From Coix lacryma-jobi var. lacryma-jobi (taxonomy: Eukaryota > Streptophyta > Magnoliopsida > Poales > Poaceae), in NCBI GenBank assembly GCA_009763385.1, contig CM019825.1:19707499-19771498 (forward strand): 64,000 nt of DNA, written 5' to 3'. The notes below the pieces were generated by a model, which was given only the letters and a program-made list of their open reading frames with translations, had not been told where the DNA came from and searched no databases. Of this stretch, positions 32,701-44,700 are shown one piece after another. Made by a program: the position numbers and the translations under genes. Within the stretch, counting starts at the first letter, position 1, and each line of letters opens with the position of its first letter.

Positions 32701-35700
32701 CACGGCATAGGAGGAACTGAACATCTTTCTTGTAAAGGGGTAGATACTTGAACCCATGGCCTTAATTACCATGACTAGTGTAAGCAAGTATGGAAGGGAA
32801 AACTAGTAGATTGATTATGAGATGTTGAGTACAAGCGCATATCCTACCTATCAGGTTAGGCATGGATGACCTAGGAGTGGTTTATAGAAGTATGACCATT
32901 GTAGGATATCAATGCAATTGACCAATCTACAGGAGGTACAGGCCAGGTGCAACACAACATCCTGCGGTCCAAAGGGCCAGCTGCGCAAAGTATATATATG
33001 TGAATATGTCTATTGTGTATCTTTATATTTTGGCAGCATATACGATTTACAATAGGTACCTAGCATAATCTGATCGTAAAATTAGTTTCAAACTATGCAT
33101 GGTCAACATTGATACTAACCTTGGGATTAGAGAGAGAGATTATTCCATTAGTGGAGATAACTATATATAGGAGCCACATGGGCCATATGGGCCTATAGTA
33201 GATGGGCCTTCATATACTTAACACCTCCCTTCAAACTCAAGGTGGAAGCGGAGGATTTGACGCATTGAGTTTGATCAAGTGAAGCCGATGCTGCTCTCGA
33301 GTTTGTGTTTTAGTGAAAAAGTCAGCCAACTGCAACTCTGAAGGCACGTACTGGAGAGTAATAGTTTTCTGGTGGCAATGTGACCGAGTAAAGAATGCAT
33401 CCACACCAATATGCTTGGTAAGTTCATGCTTCACAGGATCATTGGCAATTTGTATGGCGCTGGTATTATCACAGAGAAGAGTGGCAACATCACAAGCAAT
33501 GCCAAAATCAGCCAGCAACCATCGAAGCCATACAATCTCGGCAGTAGTTGTAGCTAGTGCTCGAAGTTCTGCCTTTGTACTGGAGCGAGAGACAGCTGCT
33601 TGCTTCTTGGACTTCCATGCAATAGGAGAGGACCCAAGAAGAATGCAATATTCAGTGATGGAGCGTCGATCTGTAGGGTCACTCGCCCAAGTGGAGTCTG
33701 AGCAAGCATGAAGCTTAAGCGGACTATTATGAGCATAGAATAAACTTTGAGATGATGTCCCCCGTAATTAACGCAGCACGCGAAGTAAGTGTCCAAAATG
33801 AACCGAAGTTGGGACACACACAAACTAACTTAGAATATGGACTGCATGAGAAATATCAGGCCTAGTAACTGTGAGATAGACAAGGCTGCCCACAATATGC
33901 CGATATCTGAAGGGATCCTCAAGAAGGACACCATCAGTGGGACGAAGTTGCAAGTGAAGATCCATAGGTGTGGCAGTTATCCGATTGTCAGTAATACCAG
34001 AGCGAGCAATGAGGTCTTGTATGTACTTGGACTGAGAGAGATAAAATCCTTGTGCAGAGTGCAAGACCTCGATCCCTAAGAAATAGCTGAGGGGACCTCA
34101 ATCAGACATCTGAAACTGGTTGTCGAGTTGCCTCTTCACATGAGAAATACGGTCTGCATCATCTCCCGTAATCAGCATATCATCAACATATAGAAGCAGC
34201 AAAGTGCGGCCACGTGGAGAGAGGTGAATAAACAAAGCTAGATCATGAGCGCTAGCTTTAAAACCATCAGCCTGGATCACAGATACAAACCTCTCAAACC
34301 AAGCACGAGGAGCCTGTTTAAGACCATATAAAGCTCGGCGAAGACAACAGACCAGGCACGAGGAACCTCTTCATTCAAATCACCATGAAGAAAAGCATTT
34401 TTGACATCCATCTGAGAGATAGTCCATGAAGAGGAGGCAGCTACTGCAATCAATGTACGGACAGTAGTCATATGGGAAACAGGAGCAAAAGTCTCATCAT
34501 AATCTCGACCCTGAGTCTGCTAAAAACCTCTAGCAACAAGACGAGCTTTATATCTCTCAATAGAACCATCTGACTTAGTTTTAACTTTATATACCCACTT
34601 AGATGTGATAGGCACAGCATGAGATGGTAATGGAACAAGATCCCATGTCCCAGTACGATCTAGGGCAGCAAGCTCCTCAGACATAGCCAGCTGCCATTCT
34701 GGAATACAAGAGGCTTCCTGATAAGTGGATGGCTCATCAACAATAGCATTCACATGAGGAAAACCATACTTAGCTTCAGAACGAATGGTGATACGATCTC
34801 GAAGATTATACCGTGAACCAACCTGTAACTCATCAGAAACAATAGGTGACTCATCAATAGTATTACTAGAATCATCAGCAGGGAGCTCATCAGGACTGGC
34901 CAAGTTGGGAGAACTAGATGGAAGAATAGTGGGGTCTTTTGGACGACGATGGCAAACACGTGTGATAGGTGGTTTGGAAAAAGTGTGCGAAGGCAGAGGT
35001 GGAGGTAGAGGTATAGGTGGGACAGGCAAAGTAGGAATGACTGTAATGGGAGGCGGAGATGTGATGACATCATTAGTGTAGGAAATAGATGGAAGACCCA
35101 AAAAAGATGTAGACTCTGTGGGTGAATACGATGAGTGAGTAGAGGGGTTATAAAAGAAGGGACGATCCTCAACAAAAGTCACATCACGAGAGATACGGAT
35201 GCGACGAGAAGAGGGATCATAACATCGATAACCTTTATGTTCAAGACTGTACCCCAGAAAAACACTCAACAGATTGTACACTCAATTTAGTGCGCTCACG
35301 AGGTGCAAGCAAAACATAGCATGTACATCCAAAAACTCGAAGACGGTCATACCGAGGAGTACCAAAAAGTACTTCACCTGGACATTTACCAGACAGTTTA
35401 GAAGACGATTGTCTATTGATGAGATAGACAGCAGTAGAAACAGCTTCACCCCAAAAATGAGAAGGAACAAAAGATGAAATCAGAAGAGTACGAGCTGTCT
35501 CGATAAGATGTCGGTGTTTACGTTCAGCAACACCATTTTGAGCATGAGCGCCAAAACAAGAAAGTTGAGGAAGGGTGCCTTCTGAGGACAAAAACTGGCG
35601 AAAAACATCAGACAAATACTCACCACCAGAGTCAGCGAAAAACTCTAATAGGGGTAGAAAATTGTGTGAACCATGCGAGCAAAAGACTGGTAAATAGAAC

Positions 35701-38700
35701 ACAGCTGAGAACGGTGTTTCATAAAATAAAATCATGTATAGCGAGAATGGTCATCAATAAAAATAACATAATATTTGTGACCACCTTTGGTAGCAAAAGG
35801 TGTTGGACCCCATACATCTGAATGAATAAGATCAAAAGGGCTAACAGAAGAAGAAGCACTAGATAAATATGGAAGTTGTATTTGTTTTCCCAGCTTACAA
35901 CCCTTACAATGAAAATTAGACTCAATAGATGTATGACCTAAACACCCTGTATTTATTAATGATGACAAACGCGACCCGCAAAGATGACCAAGACGATGAT
36001 GCCATTTAGCAAAAGAAGATGCAGAAGGCGATGCAGCGGATGACACATGAGCAGGAGACCCAACGGAAGAAGGAAGACGCAAGGTGTCCAAGACGTAGAG
36101 GCTAGAAGCATCTTTACGGCGATGGCCAGTCCCAATCGCTCGTCCTGAATAAAACAAGATGAGTCATCAAAACCAACAAAGCAATTTTGGTCGGTAACTT
36201 GACCAACCGAAAGGAGATTCATAGACAATTGTGGCACAAAAGAAACATTGGGAACATCAAAATGAGTATTGCAAAGTGACCCCTTCTGAGTAATAGGACA
36301 AGATGTACCATTAGCTGTCTGAACAGAAGCACCATATGTGACTGGTTTGCAGAGAACCAAGTGGGAAGAATCGGATGTCACATGAAAAGACGCCCCCGAA
36401 TCAAGCACCCAAGATGATGGAGCTGTAGTAGATGAGGTAGCAGCAACAGAAACTGAACCAACAGCACCTGAACCAACAACACTTGAACCTTTAGGAGTGG
36501 AAGAAGTACCGCGACCACGAGCAGCTCGGCGAGCACGAAATTCAACCAATTTCTCTGGGTGCTTGGCAAAACAATTTTTTGAAGGATGATTAGTCCTGCC
36601 ACAATGCTTACAGGGCTCTTTGGATGCACTAGTCCTTACTGCCAACACACTGTGAGGTTGAGACACTGAGGAAGACAAAGACTGTAGGCGTGTCTCTTCA
36701 GCAAGTAACTCAGACAGTAGCAGAAGTATGGAGCAACCTGGTACGAATAGAATCAAATTCTGCCCTGACCCCCATGACAAATCTGTAAGTGAGAAACTGC
36801 TCAAGAAAAGCAAGTGTTGTACAGTTTTGTGCTGCTGTACATTGGGGCACCATGGAAATCAAAGAACCCATCAAGCGATCAAAAGCAGAGTAATACTCAT
36901 CAATAGACATGTCTTTCTGTTCAATAACATGAAGTTGTTGCATAAGAGTATGTAGAAGAGCACCACTTTCCTAGACATATCGTTCCTTCAAATATGCCCA
37001 CATTTGTTTGGCTTGCTTAAACTTACGCAAACTCATAATCATGGTTGATTTAACACTATTAACTATAGCAGTCATGACTTTTCCATCATTGATTTCCCAA
37101 GTTTTCATAGCAGCAGCATTACTACCATCAGTCTTAAGAGTTGGTGGATCATCAGTCAAGTGAAAATGAAGACCACATCCCCGCAATGCAGTTTCAACAG
37201 TAAAACCCCATTCTAAGTAATTCTAACCATCTAGAGTGATGTTGATAACAATTGCTGTAATCTGAGACATGATGGAATCTACTGGACCAAGAGCAGTACG
37301 AATAGCAGTGGAAAAGAGGGATTAATATCACCAGCAGAGGAGTTGCAGTCACTCTGTACCTTGCTGCCGTGGAAGAAGCCCAGCAGTCACTTGCTGCCGT
37401 GGAAGAGGAAACCCAGCAGTAGCAAGCGGACGAGCAGGACCTAGCCAAATCCGTCGAGCAGGAACAGACGCGGGAAGATCGCCCAGGCGCGTGAGTTCCG
37501 CGCGTGAAATCCGGCGGTGAGCCGGCGGCCGGGGGAAGTGTCGCGCGGACGGTGCGCGGAGGAATCACGCGGAAGGTGCGCGGAGGAATCGCGCGGGCGA
37601 CGTGCGGGCAGAGGAGCCGGCGGCCGGGAGACAAGGTCGCGCGGACGGCGCGAGGAAGACCGGCTAGACCGCGCGGACGACACGAGGAAGACGAACGAGG
37701 CCGCGCGGACGGCGCGGGGAAGACCGACGAGGCCTGCGCGGACGGCGCGGGAAACGCCGACGAGGCCCGCGCGGATGGCGCGGAGAAGGCTGACGAAGCC
37801 CGCGCGGACGGCGTGGAGAAGGCTGAGGAAGCCCGCGCGTGGAGGAGCCACGCGACGCAACGACGGCACGAGCAGAAGACCTCCTCGTGCGAACAGAGTA
37901 GATCCCAAGGGAAAAAAATGGATCTCATGTGAATTAGATGAGTCTAATTCTAACCCAAATCCATGGCTTTGGTACCATGATACTAACCTTGGGATTAGAG
38001 AGAGAGATTATTCCATTAGTGGAGATAACTATATATAGGAGCCACATGGGCCATATGGGCCTATAGTAGATGGGCCTTCATATGCTTAATAAACATTAAG
38101 GCCAACCCTGGGCCATGGCCACCCATAGGTTTCTTTTTTTCAATATACATACAATAGTCCAAGGCTAATTTGGTGCATGCATCAATAGTGGGTCCCCTAA
38201 TCCATTGATGGCACCCACTCAAGCTCCACCACTGCATGGCAACCTAGTAAAGGTGGATGCCACTTCACTAGCTGATTGATTCCTTGTATGGATTGTCGTT
38301 TATTGATAGTTTCAATCTAGGTTTTTGGTCCACAAGCACACTCATGGGGCCAAAGTTGTGCCCAATACACAAATTTAGTCCAACAACTCTTGTTTGTTAC
38401 TTCCAAATTCCAAGGCATTCTTTTTATTAATTTGATCTTGTGGGCGAAAAAGGCATTACCAAATAGGCACCATGTGCCATGGATGACAGGAAAGGGTGGA
38501 AAGGCATGCCCAACCTGGTGCCTAATTGCCATCACAAATCCTGTTTCAATCACCTTCTAATGTTGGCTACGGCAAATTGATCATGATTTCATTACATGAA
38601 TTAACTTATAAGTTATAACTTATAATAAGTTAACAAAATGAAGTCAAGACCCAACTGCACATACAAATTATTGTTAAAACAAAGGAACAATTTTTTTCTT

Positions 38701-41700
38701 TAAGTCATATATTTATATCCCAGCAATCCACTAAGAGGGCGTTTGGATCCCTTCATTTTGAAGGAATTGGAATCCACTCAATAAACTAGGGTATTTGGCT
38801 TGGAATTTGACATTCCACCACTTTTCAAAGTTCAAATATAAGCCTATATCAAATTCATAGGGTGAGAGAGAGAAATGGATTCTATAGATCATCATGCTAT
38901 AATTCTACTTTGCAACCTATAACACTCCCTTCAACTCACTCCTCTACGGTAGAAATGCAACACATGAGTATCTCTCTCGTATAGCCAACAATAAGATACA
39001 AATATAATCCATTTTTTTTCTCGAACGCGCAGGAGAGCTGCGCATCAATAAATTAAGAAGAAAAGAAGGGGTAACGAACCCCAAAAAGTTACAGATAACA
39101 GGGCATGTAACCCGCCCAAATACAAAAACAGAGGCCCCTACAACCAAATTAGTTTAATTAATATGTGTCTAAATTATGATTCTTAAAATGAATTCAGTTC
39201 CAAGGATCCAAACGGGCCCTAAAGGTGAAGTTCATTGAAAACAATTATAACAAGTTAAGTATACCTGAGGTAGCATTTCTACCGCAGAGGAAATGATGAT
39301 TGAAACTGATTGTTCCTGAGACAGAGACAGCAAAGAAAAAAGGTATATTCCTTCAAGAACTAAGCAAAAGATAATATAAACTTTTAAAATGATACTATAA
39401 CCATGTTTTGAAGAAATAAAGTAATAGTACAGCCTCTGCTGAATTGCTCAATATTTGTAGGTAAATTACCTATGTATACTTTCCATAGATGTTTATTTTC
39501 TTTATGAATCATTTTTTCTTTTACTTTACATGCATTGATGTAGTAACACTGAAGATACACAATACATGGCTGTCTATTACAAAATACACAGTACAAAATT
39601 GCCAGTTGAACAATGTTCCATACCCTCTCAACAAGTTTCGATAGGCTATCCAAAGTCGATAAAACCTTACGTCCTTGAGTAATCTGGGCCCTAGGGTCAA
39701 CAAATGAGAAAATCAGAATAAAGTCGTACTGTGCTTGATCCTTAAGCGTGGAAATAACATAAAAACAATGACTCAGAGAAAAAATGTGTCAAGGCTAAGA
39801 TTAAAATGGGATTTGTTTAATGGTTGTTCTTAAGTTGGAGGTGATCGTACAGCTCAAGGCACACAGAACATGCATATAATACACGATAATAATCTCCACA
39901 TAACAATGAGAATATGCATCATGATTCAGATTTTCATTAACAGGTTTCATTTCAAAGAAAGCTTAACTTCTTTAAGGAGAAAAACAAATGTAATGGCTTC
40001 TTCCCCAAACCGTATGCAAGATGTGCAAGTTTGGTCCTTCAAACAAGGGCAAAGCTAGGGGGTGCATTTGCACCCCTTAAAAAACAGTAATTCCATCTAA
40101 AATTCCACCATATGCAACCTCTGTAACACAAGTCCATGCATCCAAGGCTTGCTGTCAAGCAACCAACAACCGTTTGTCAGTCAAGCAGCAGAGAGAAGAA
40201 TAAAATGTGTCAATAACAATCATTAGATAGAAAACATGATTGACAGTGAATTTCATGATGTTGGATAACAGTAAGTAAATGTTGGAAAGAGTGAATGGAT
40301 TACTTGGGCCAACCCTAGGAGGGTAGCCATATTGTAGTCTTACATAGGCCTCATGGGCCTAACACATATACACTCCAACCCCCCCCCTCCCCGCAGTCTG
40401 AACTACCGGCGTAGCGGAGTTTCAAGACTGGGCACGAAAAGAAGCACAACACAGGAGCCCCCCACAGACTCAACTAGCCAGCAATGACGTTGAGGCTGGA
40501 GCGAAACTCGAAGAAGGTCGAGGACGGGAGGCCCTTGGTGAAGATGTCGGCGAACTGGGAAGTGGTCGGGACGTGGAGAACCCGAACATCGCCGATGGCC
40601 ACCCGGTCACGGACAAAGTGAAGGTCGATCTCGACATGCTTGGTCCGCTGGTGCTGAATGGGGTTGGTGGAGAGGTACACGGCACTGACGTTGTCGCAGT
40701 AGACCAACGTGCTCCGGGTCAGGGGACTGTGGAGCTCACCCAAGAGCTGCCGGAGCCAGGAGGCCTCAGCCACGCCGTTAGCAACAGCACGGTACTCCGC
40801 CTCGGCACTGGAGCGGGAGACCACCGGCTGACGCTTGGACGACCAGGACACCAGGTTGCCGCCGAGGAAGACAGCATAGCCGGAGGTGGATCGGCGAGTG
40901 TCCGGACACCCGGCCCAGTCAGCGTCGGTGTAGACGACGAGCTCGGTGGAGGCAGACCGGTGGAGAAGCAGGTCGTAGTTGACGGTGCCGCGGAGGTAGC
41001 GGAGAAGGCGCTTGAGGGCCGTGAGGTGAGGCTCGCGCGGATCATGCATATGAAGGCAAATCTGCTGAACTGCATATGTGATGTCCGGGCGGGTGAAGGT
41101 GAGGTACTGAAGCGCCCCCGCAAGACTCCTGTACACGGTAGGGTCAGTGACTGTGGCGCCCTCGGTCTCTGACAGCTTGGCCTGAGTGTCAACAGGGGTG
41201 GAGCAGGGCTTGCAGTCAGTCATCCCAGCTCGCTCTAGGATATCAAGAGTATACTGCCGCTGGTGAAGAAAGAGACCCCTGGGATGAGGCTCAACGGTGA
41301 CCCCGAGGAAGTGATGGAGCACACCGAGGTCCTTCATCGCGAACTCCTACTGAAGAGAGGTGATGATCCGCCGTAGTAGTGCCGGGCTGGAAGCGGTGAG
41401 CACAATGTCATCAACATAGAGCAGCAGATAGGCAGTCTCCCCACCGTAGTGGTAGATGAACAGTGAAGTATCTGACTTCGCCTCCACAAATCTCAGAGTG
41501 AGCAGGAATGCAGCAAACCGAGAGTACCACGCCCTGCTTGAGGCCGTAAAGTGACTTGTTGAGGCGGCAGACCAGATCAGGGCGACAAAGTGGAGGTCGA
41601 TCTCGACATGCTTGGTCCGCTGGTGCTCAACGGGGTTGGTGGACAGGTACACGGCACTGACGTTGTCGCAGTAGACCAACGTGCTCCGAATCAAGGGACT

Positions 41701-44700
41701 GTGGAGCTCACCCAAGAGCTGTCGGAGCCAGGAGGCCTCAGCCACGCCGTTAGCAACAGCGCGGTACTCCGCCTCGGCACTGGAGCGGGAGACCACCTGC
41801 TGGCGCTTGGACGACCAGGACACCAGGTTGCCGCCGAGGAAGACAGCATAACCGGAGGTGGACCGCCGAGTGTCCGGACACCCGGCCCAGTCAGCGTCGG
41901 TGTAGACGACGAACTCGGTGGAGGTAGACCGGTGGAGTAGGAGGCCGTAGTCGACGGTGCCGCGGAGGTATCGGAGGAGGCGCTTGAGGGCCGTGAGGCG
42001 AGGCTCGCGCGGATCATGCATATGAAGACAAATCTGCTGAACTGCATATGTGATGTCCGGGCGGGTGAAGGTGAGGTACTGAAGCGCCCCTGCAAGACTC
42101 CTGTACACGGTAGGATCACTAAGTGTGGCGCCCTCGGTCTATGACAGCTTGGCCTGAGTGTCAACCGGGGTGGAGCAAGGCTTGCAGTCAGTCATCCCAG
42201 CTCGCTCCAGGATATCAAGAGTGTATTGCCGCTGGTGAAGAAAGATACCTCCGGGACGAGGCTCAACGGTGACCCCGAGGAAGTGATGGAGCACACTGAG
42301 GTCCTTCATCGCGAACTCCTGCTGAAGAGAGGTGATGATCCGCCGCAGTAGTGTCGGACTGGAAGCGGTGAGCACAATGTCATCAACATAGAGCAGCAGA
42401 TAGGCAGTCTCCCCACCGTGGTGGTAGATGAACAGCGAAGTGTCTGACTTGGCCTCCACAAACCCCAGAGTAAGTAGGAATGCAGCAAACCGAGAGTACC
42501 ACACCCGAGGGGCCTGCTTGAGACCGTAGAGTGACTTGTTGAGGCGGCAGACCAAATCAGGACGAGAAGAGTCAACAAAGCCCGCCGGCTGACTACAATA
42601 GACTGTCTCAGCAAGTGTCTCGTGGAGAAAAGCATTCTTGACGTCCAGCTAATGCACAGGCCAGGAGCGAGAGGGCCAGTGAGAGAACCGTACGCACGGG
42701 CCAGGACCGAGAGGGCCAGTGAGAGAACCGTACGGACTGTAGCTGACTTCACCACGGGACTGAACGTCTCGTCATAGTCAACTCCAGGCCGCTGAGTGAA
42801 ACCCCGGAGTACCCAGCGAGCCTTGTACCGCTCAAGAGTGTCATCAGCCCGACGCTTGTGTATCCACATCCACTTGCCGGTGACGACATTGGAGCCAGGT
42901 GGACGGGGCACCAGATCCCAGGTCTGGTTGGCGAGAAGAGTCTCGTACTCCTCTTCCATCGCACGACACCAGTGAGGGTCGGCCATGGCGTCGTGCACGA
43001 AAGAGGGTACCGGAGAGATCCGCGGCTCGCCGTGCGTCGCAGCGAGAGCCCGGGGCCGCAGTACCCCCGCCACCTGCCGCGTCACCATGAGGTGAAATAT
43101 GACGCGGGTGCGGTGAAGAAGAGGCGGGTGGTACACGGACGGCTCGACCCGGGCAGCCGGCGATGGTGGAGGCGGTGGTGTAGGCGTCGAGGGCGGAGAA
43201 GAGGCCATGGGAGGTGACCGTGGTGGCGACGACGCCAACGGGGCCCGCACCGGGGGCGGGGAAGCCGCCCGCGCACGGCGCTGGTAGACACGCACTGGCT
43301 GGGTGAAGCGCGCGGGAGGTGCCGAAGACGTTGAACCCACAGCGAGCGCAGGGTCATGCACAACACCAGGGGGCGGGGCCGGCACGGGCCCGACGGAGGG
43401 CGCGGTAGAGCAGGAGGGCCGGGGCACGGGCCAGGCGGAGGGCGAGGTAGAGGACCTGCAGGGCAAAACGGCAAAGGTGGGTGGACCACCTCATCAGTGG
43501 GAAACAGGGAGGAGAGGTCAAGGTCAGGGGTGGGAGGTGGAGTGTAGGTGGGAGGAGAGGTGGTGGTGGAGAAAGGAAAATCGGACTCGTCGAACACAAC
43601 ATGACGGGAGATGAGGACGCGACGAGAGGAGAGGTCAAAGCAACGGTACCCCTTGTGATCCAGGGAGTACCTGAGGAAGACACACCGAGTCGACCGGGGA
43701 GCCAGCTTTTGGGGAGCAGTGGCAGTGGTGTTAGGGTAACACGCACACCCGAAGACACGGAGGTGGTCGTAGCGAGGAGAGGTGTCGAAAAGGGCATGGT
43801 GAGGAGTGGGAGCAGGACAGGCAGCGGAAAGTAAACGGTTGAGGAGGTATGTGGAAGTGTGAAGACCCTCGGCCCAGAAGCGAGCAGGAAGAGAGGCCTG
43901 CAAGAGAAGGGTGCATATGATGTCATTGGTGGTGCGAATCATGCGCTCGGCCTTGCCGTTCTGGGAGGAGGTGTAGGGGCACGACATGCGCAACTGCATG
44001 CCATGAGAGAGGAAGAAGGCACGAGACGTGGAGTTATCGAACTCACGCTCGTTGTCACACTGAACGGCCTTGATAGTGAGGCCAAACTGAGTGGATACCC
44101 AGACAAAGAAGTGGAGGAGCGTGGAGAAAGTGTCAGACTTGGCACGAAGAGGAAAAGTCCAGGAATAGTGAGAGAAATCATCCACTAACACAAGATAGTA
44201 TTTATAGCCAGAAATGTTAGGAGCAGGAGATGTCCACATATCGCAATGGACAAGGTCAAAGATATGGGCCACATGAGAAGTAGGAAAAGGAAGACGAACA
44301 TGTCAGCCCAGTTGACACGCATGACACAAATGCTCATCGCGAGCTCGAGTACATGGTATGGCGGAACTACGACTAAGCTGTGTCAAGGCATCGCGGCCAG
44401 GGTGACCAAGGCGACGGTGCCAAGTAGTAGAGCAGGTGGTGGTGGCGAAAGCAGCTGACGGAGGGGAAGGTGAAGACCATGGCGCGGAAGCAGGAAACCG
44501 AAGAGTGTAAAGGGGCCCCGTGCTGTCACAGCGTAGAAGAGGACGTCGGGAAGCCAAATCCTTCACAGTGAGACCAGAAGGATCAAATTCAACCGAACAG
44601 GAGTTGTCAGCTGTGAAACGGCGAATATAAAGAAGGTTGTGAACCATATAGGAAGCAACAAGGACATTGGGAACAAGAAAGGAGCTATGAGTGTTAGCGG

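Larger units (their letters stand above)
33110..38091 (-). mobile_element. Ty1/copia element C in helicase intron 18
   Basis: LTRs of 114 bp (5' LTR 38091-37978, 3' LTR 33223-33110) differ at two positions by eye. The target duplication AACAT is at 33105-33109 and 38092-38096. The primer site TGGTACCAAAGCC and the polypurine tract (tttgaagggagg) are adjacent to the LTRs. It is in the sense orientation of the helicase gene. The family differs from A and B: its gag is canonical. Confidence 0.9.
36681..41585 (-). repeat. inverted-repeat arm B (native locus)
   Basis: The partner of 27169-32074. This arm is native because helicase exons 17 and 18 here lie in gene order, and because elements B and C keep their own target duplications here. 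Its left end (36681) is in mid-gag of C; its right end (41585) is a chimeric junction inside B. Confidence 0.92.
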
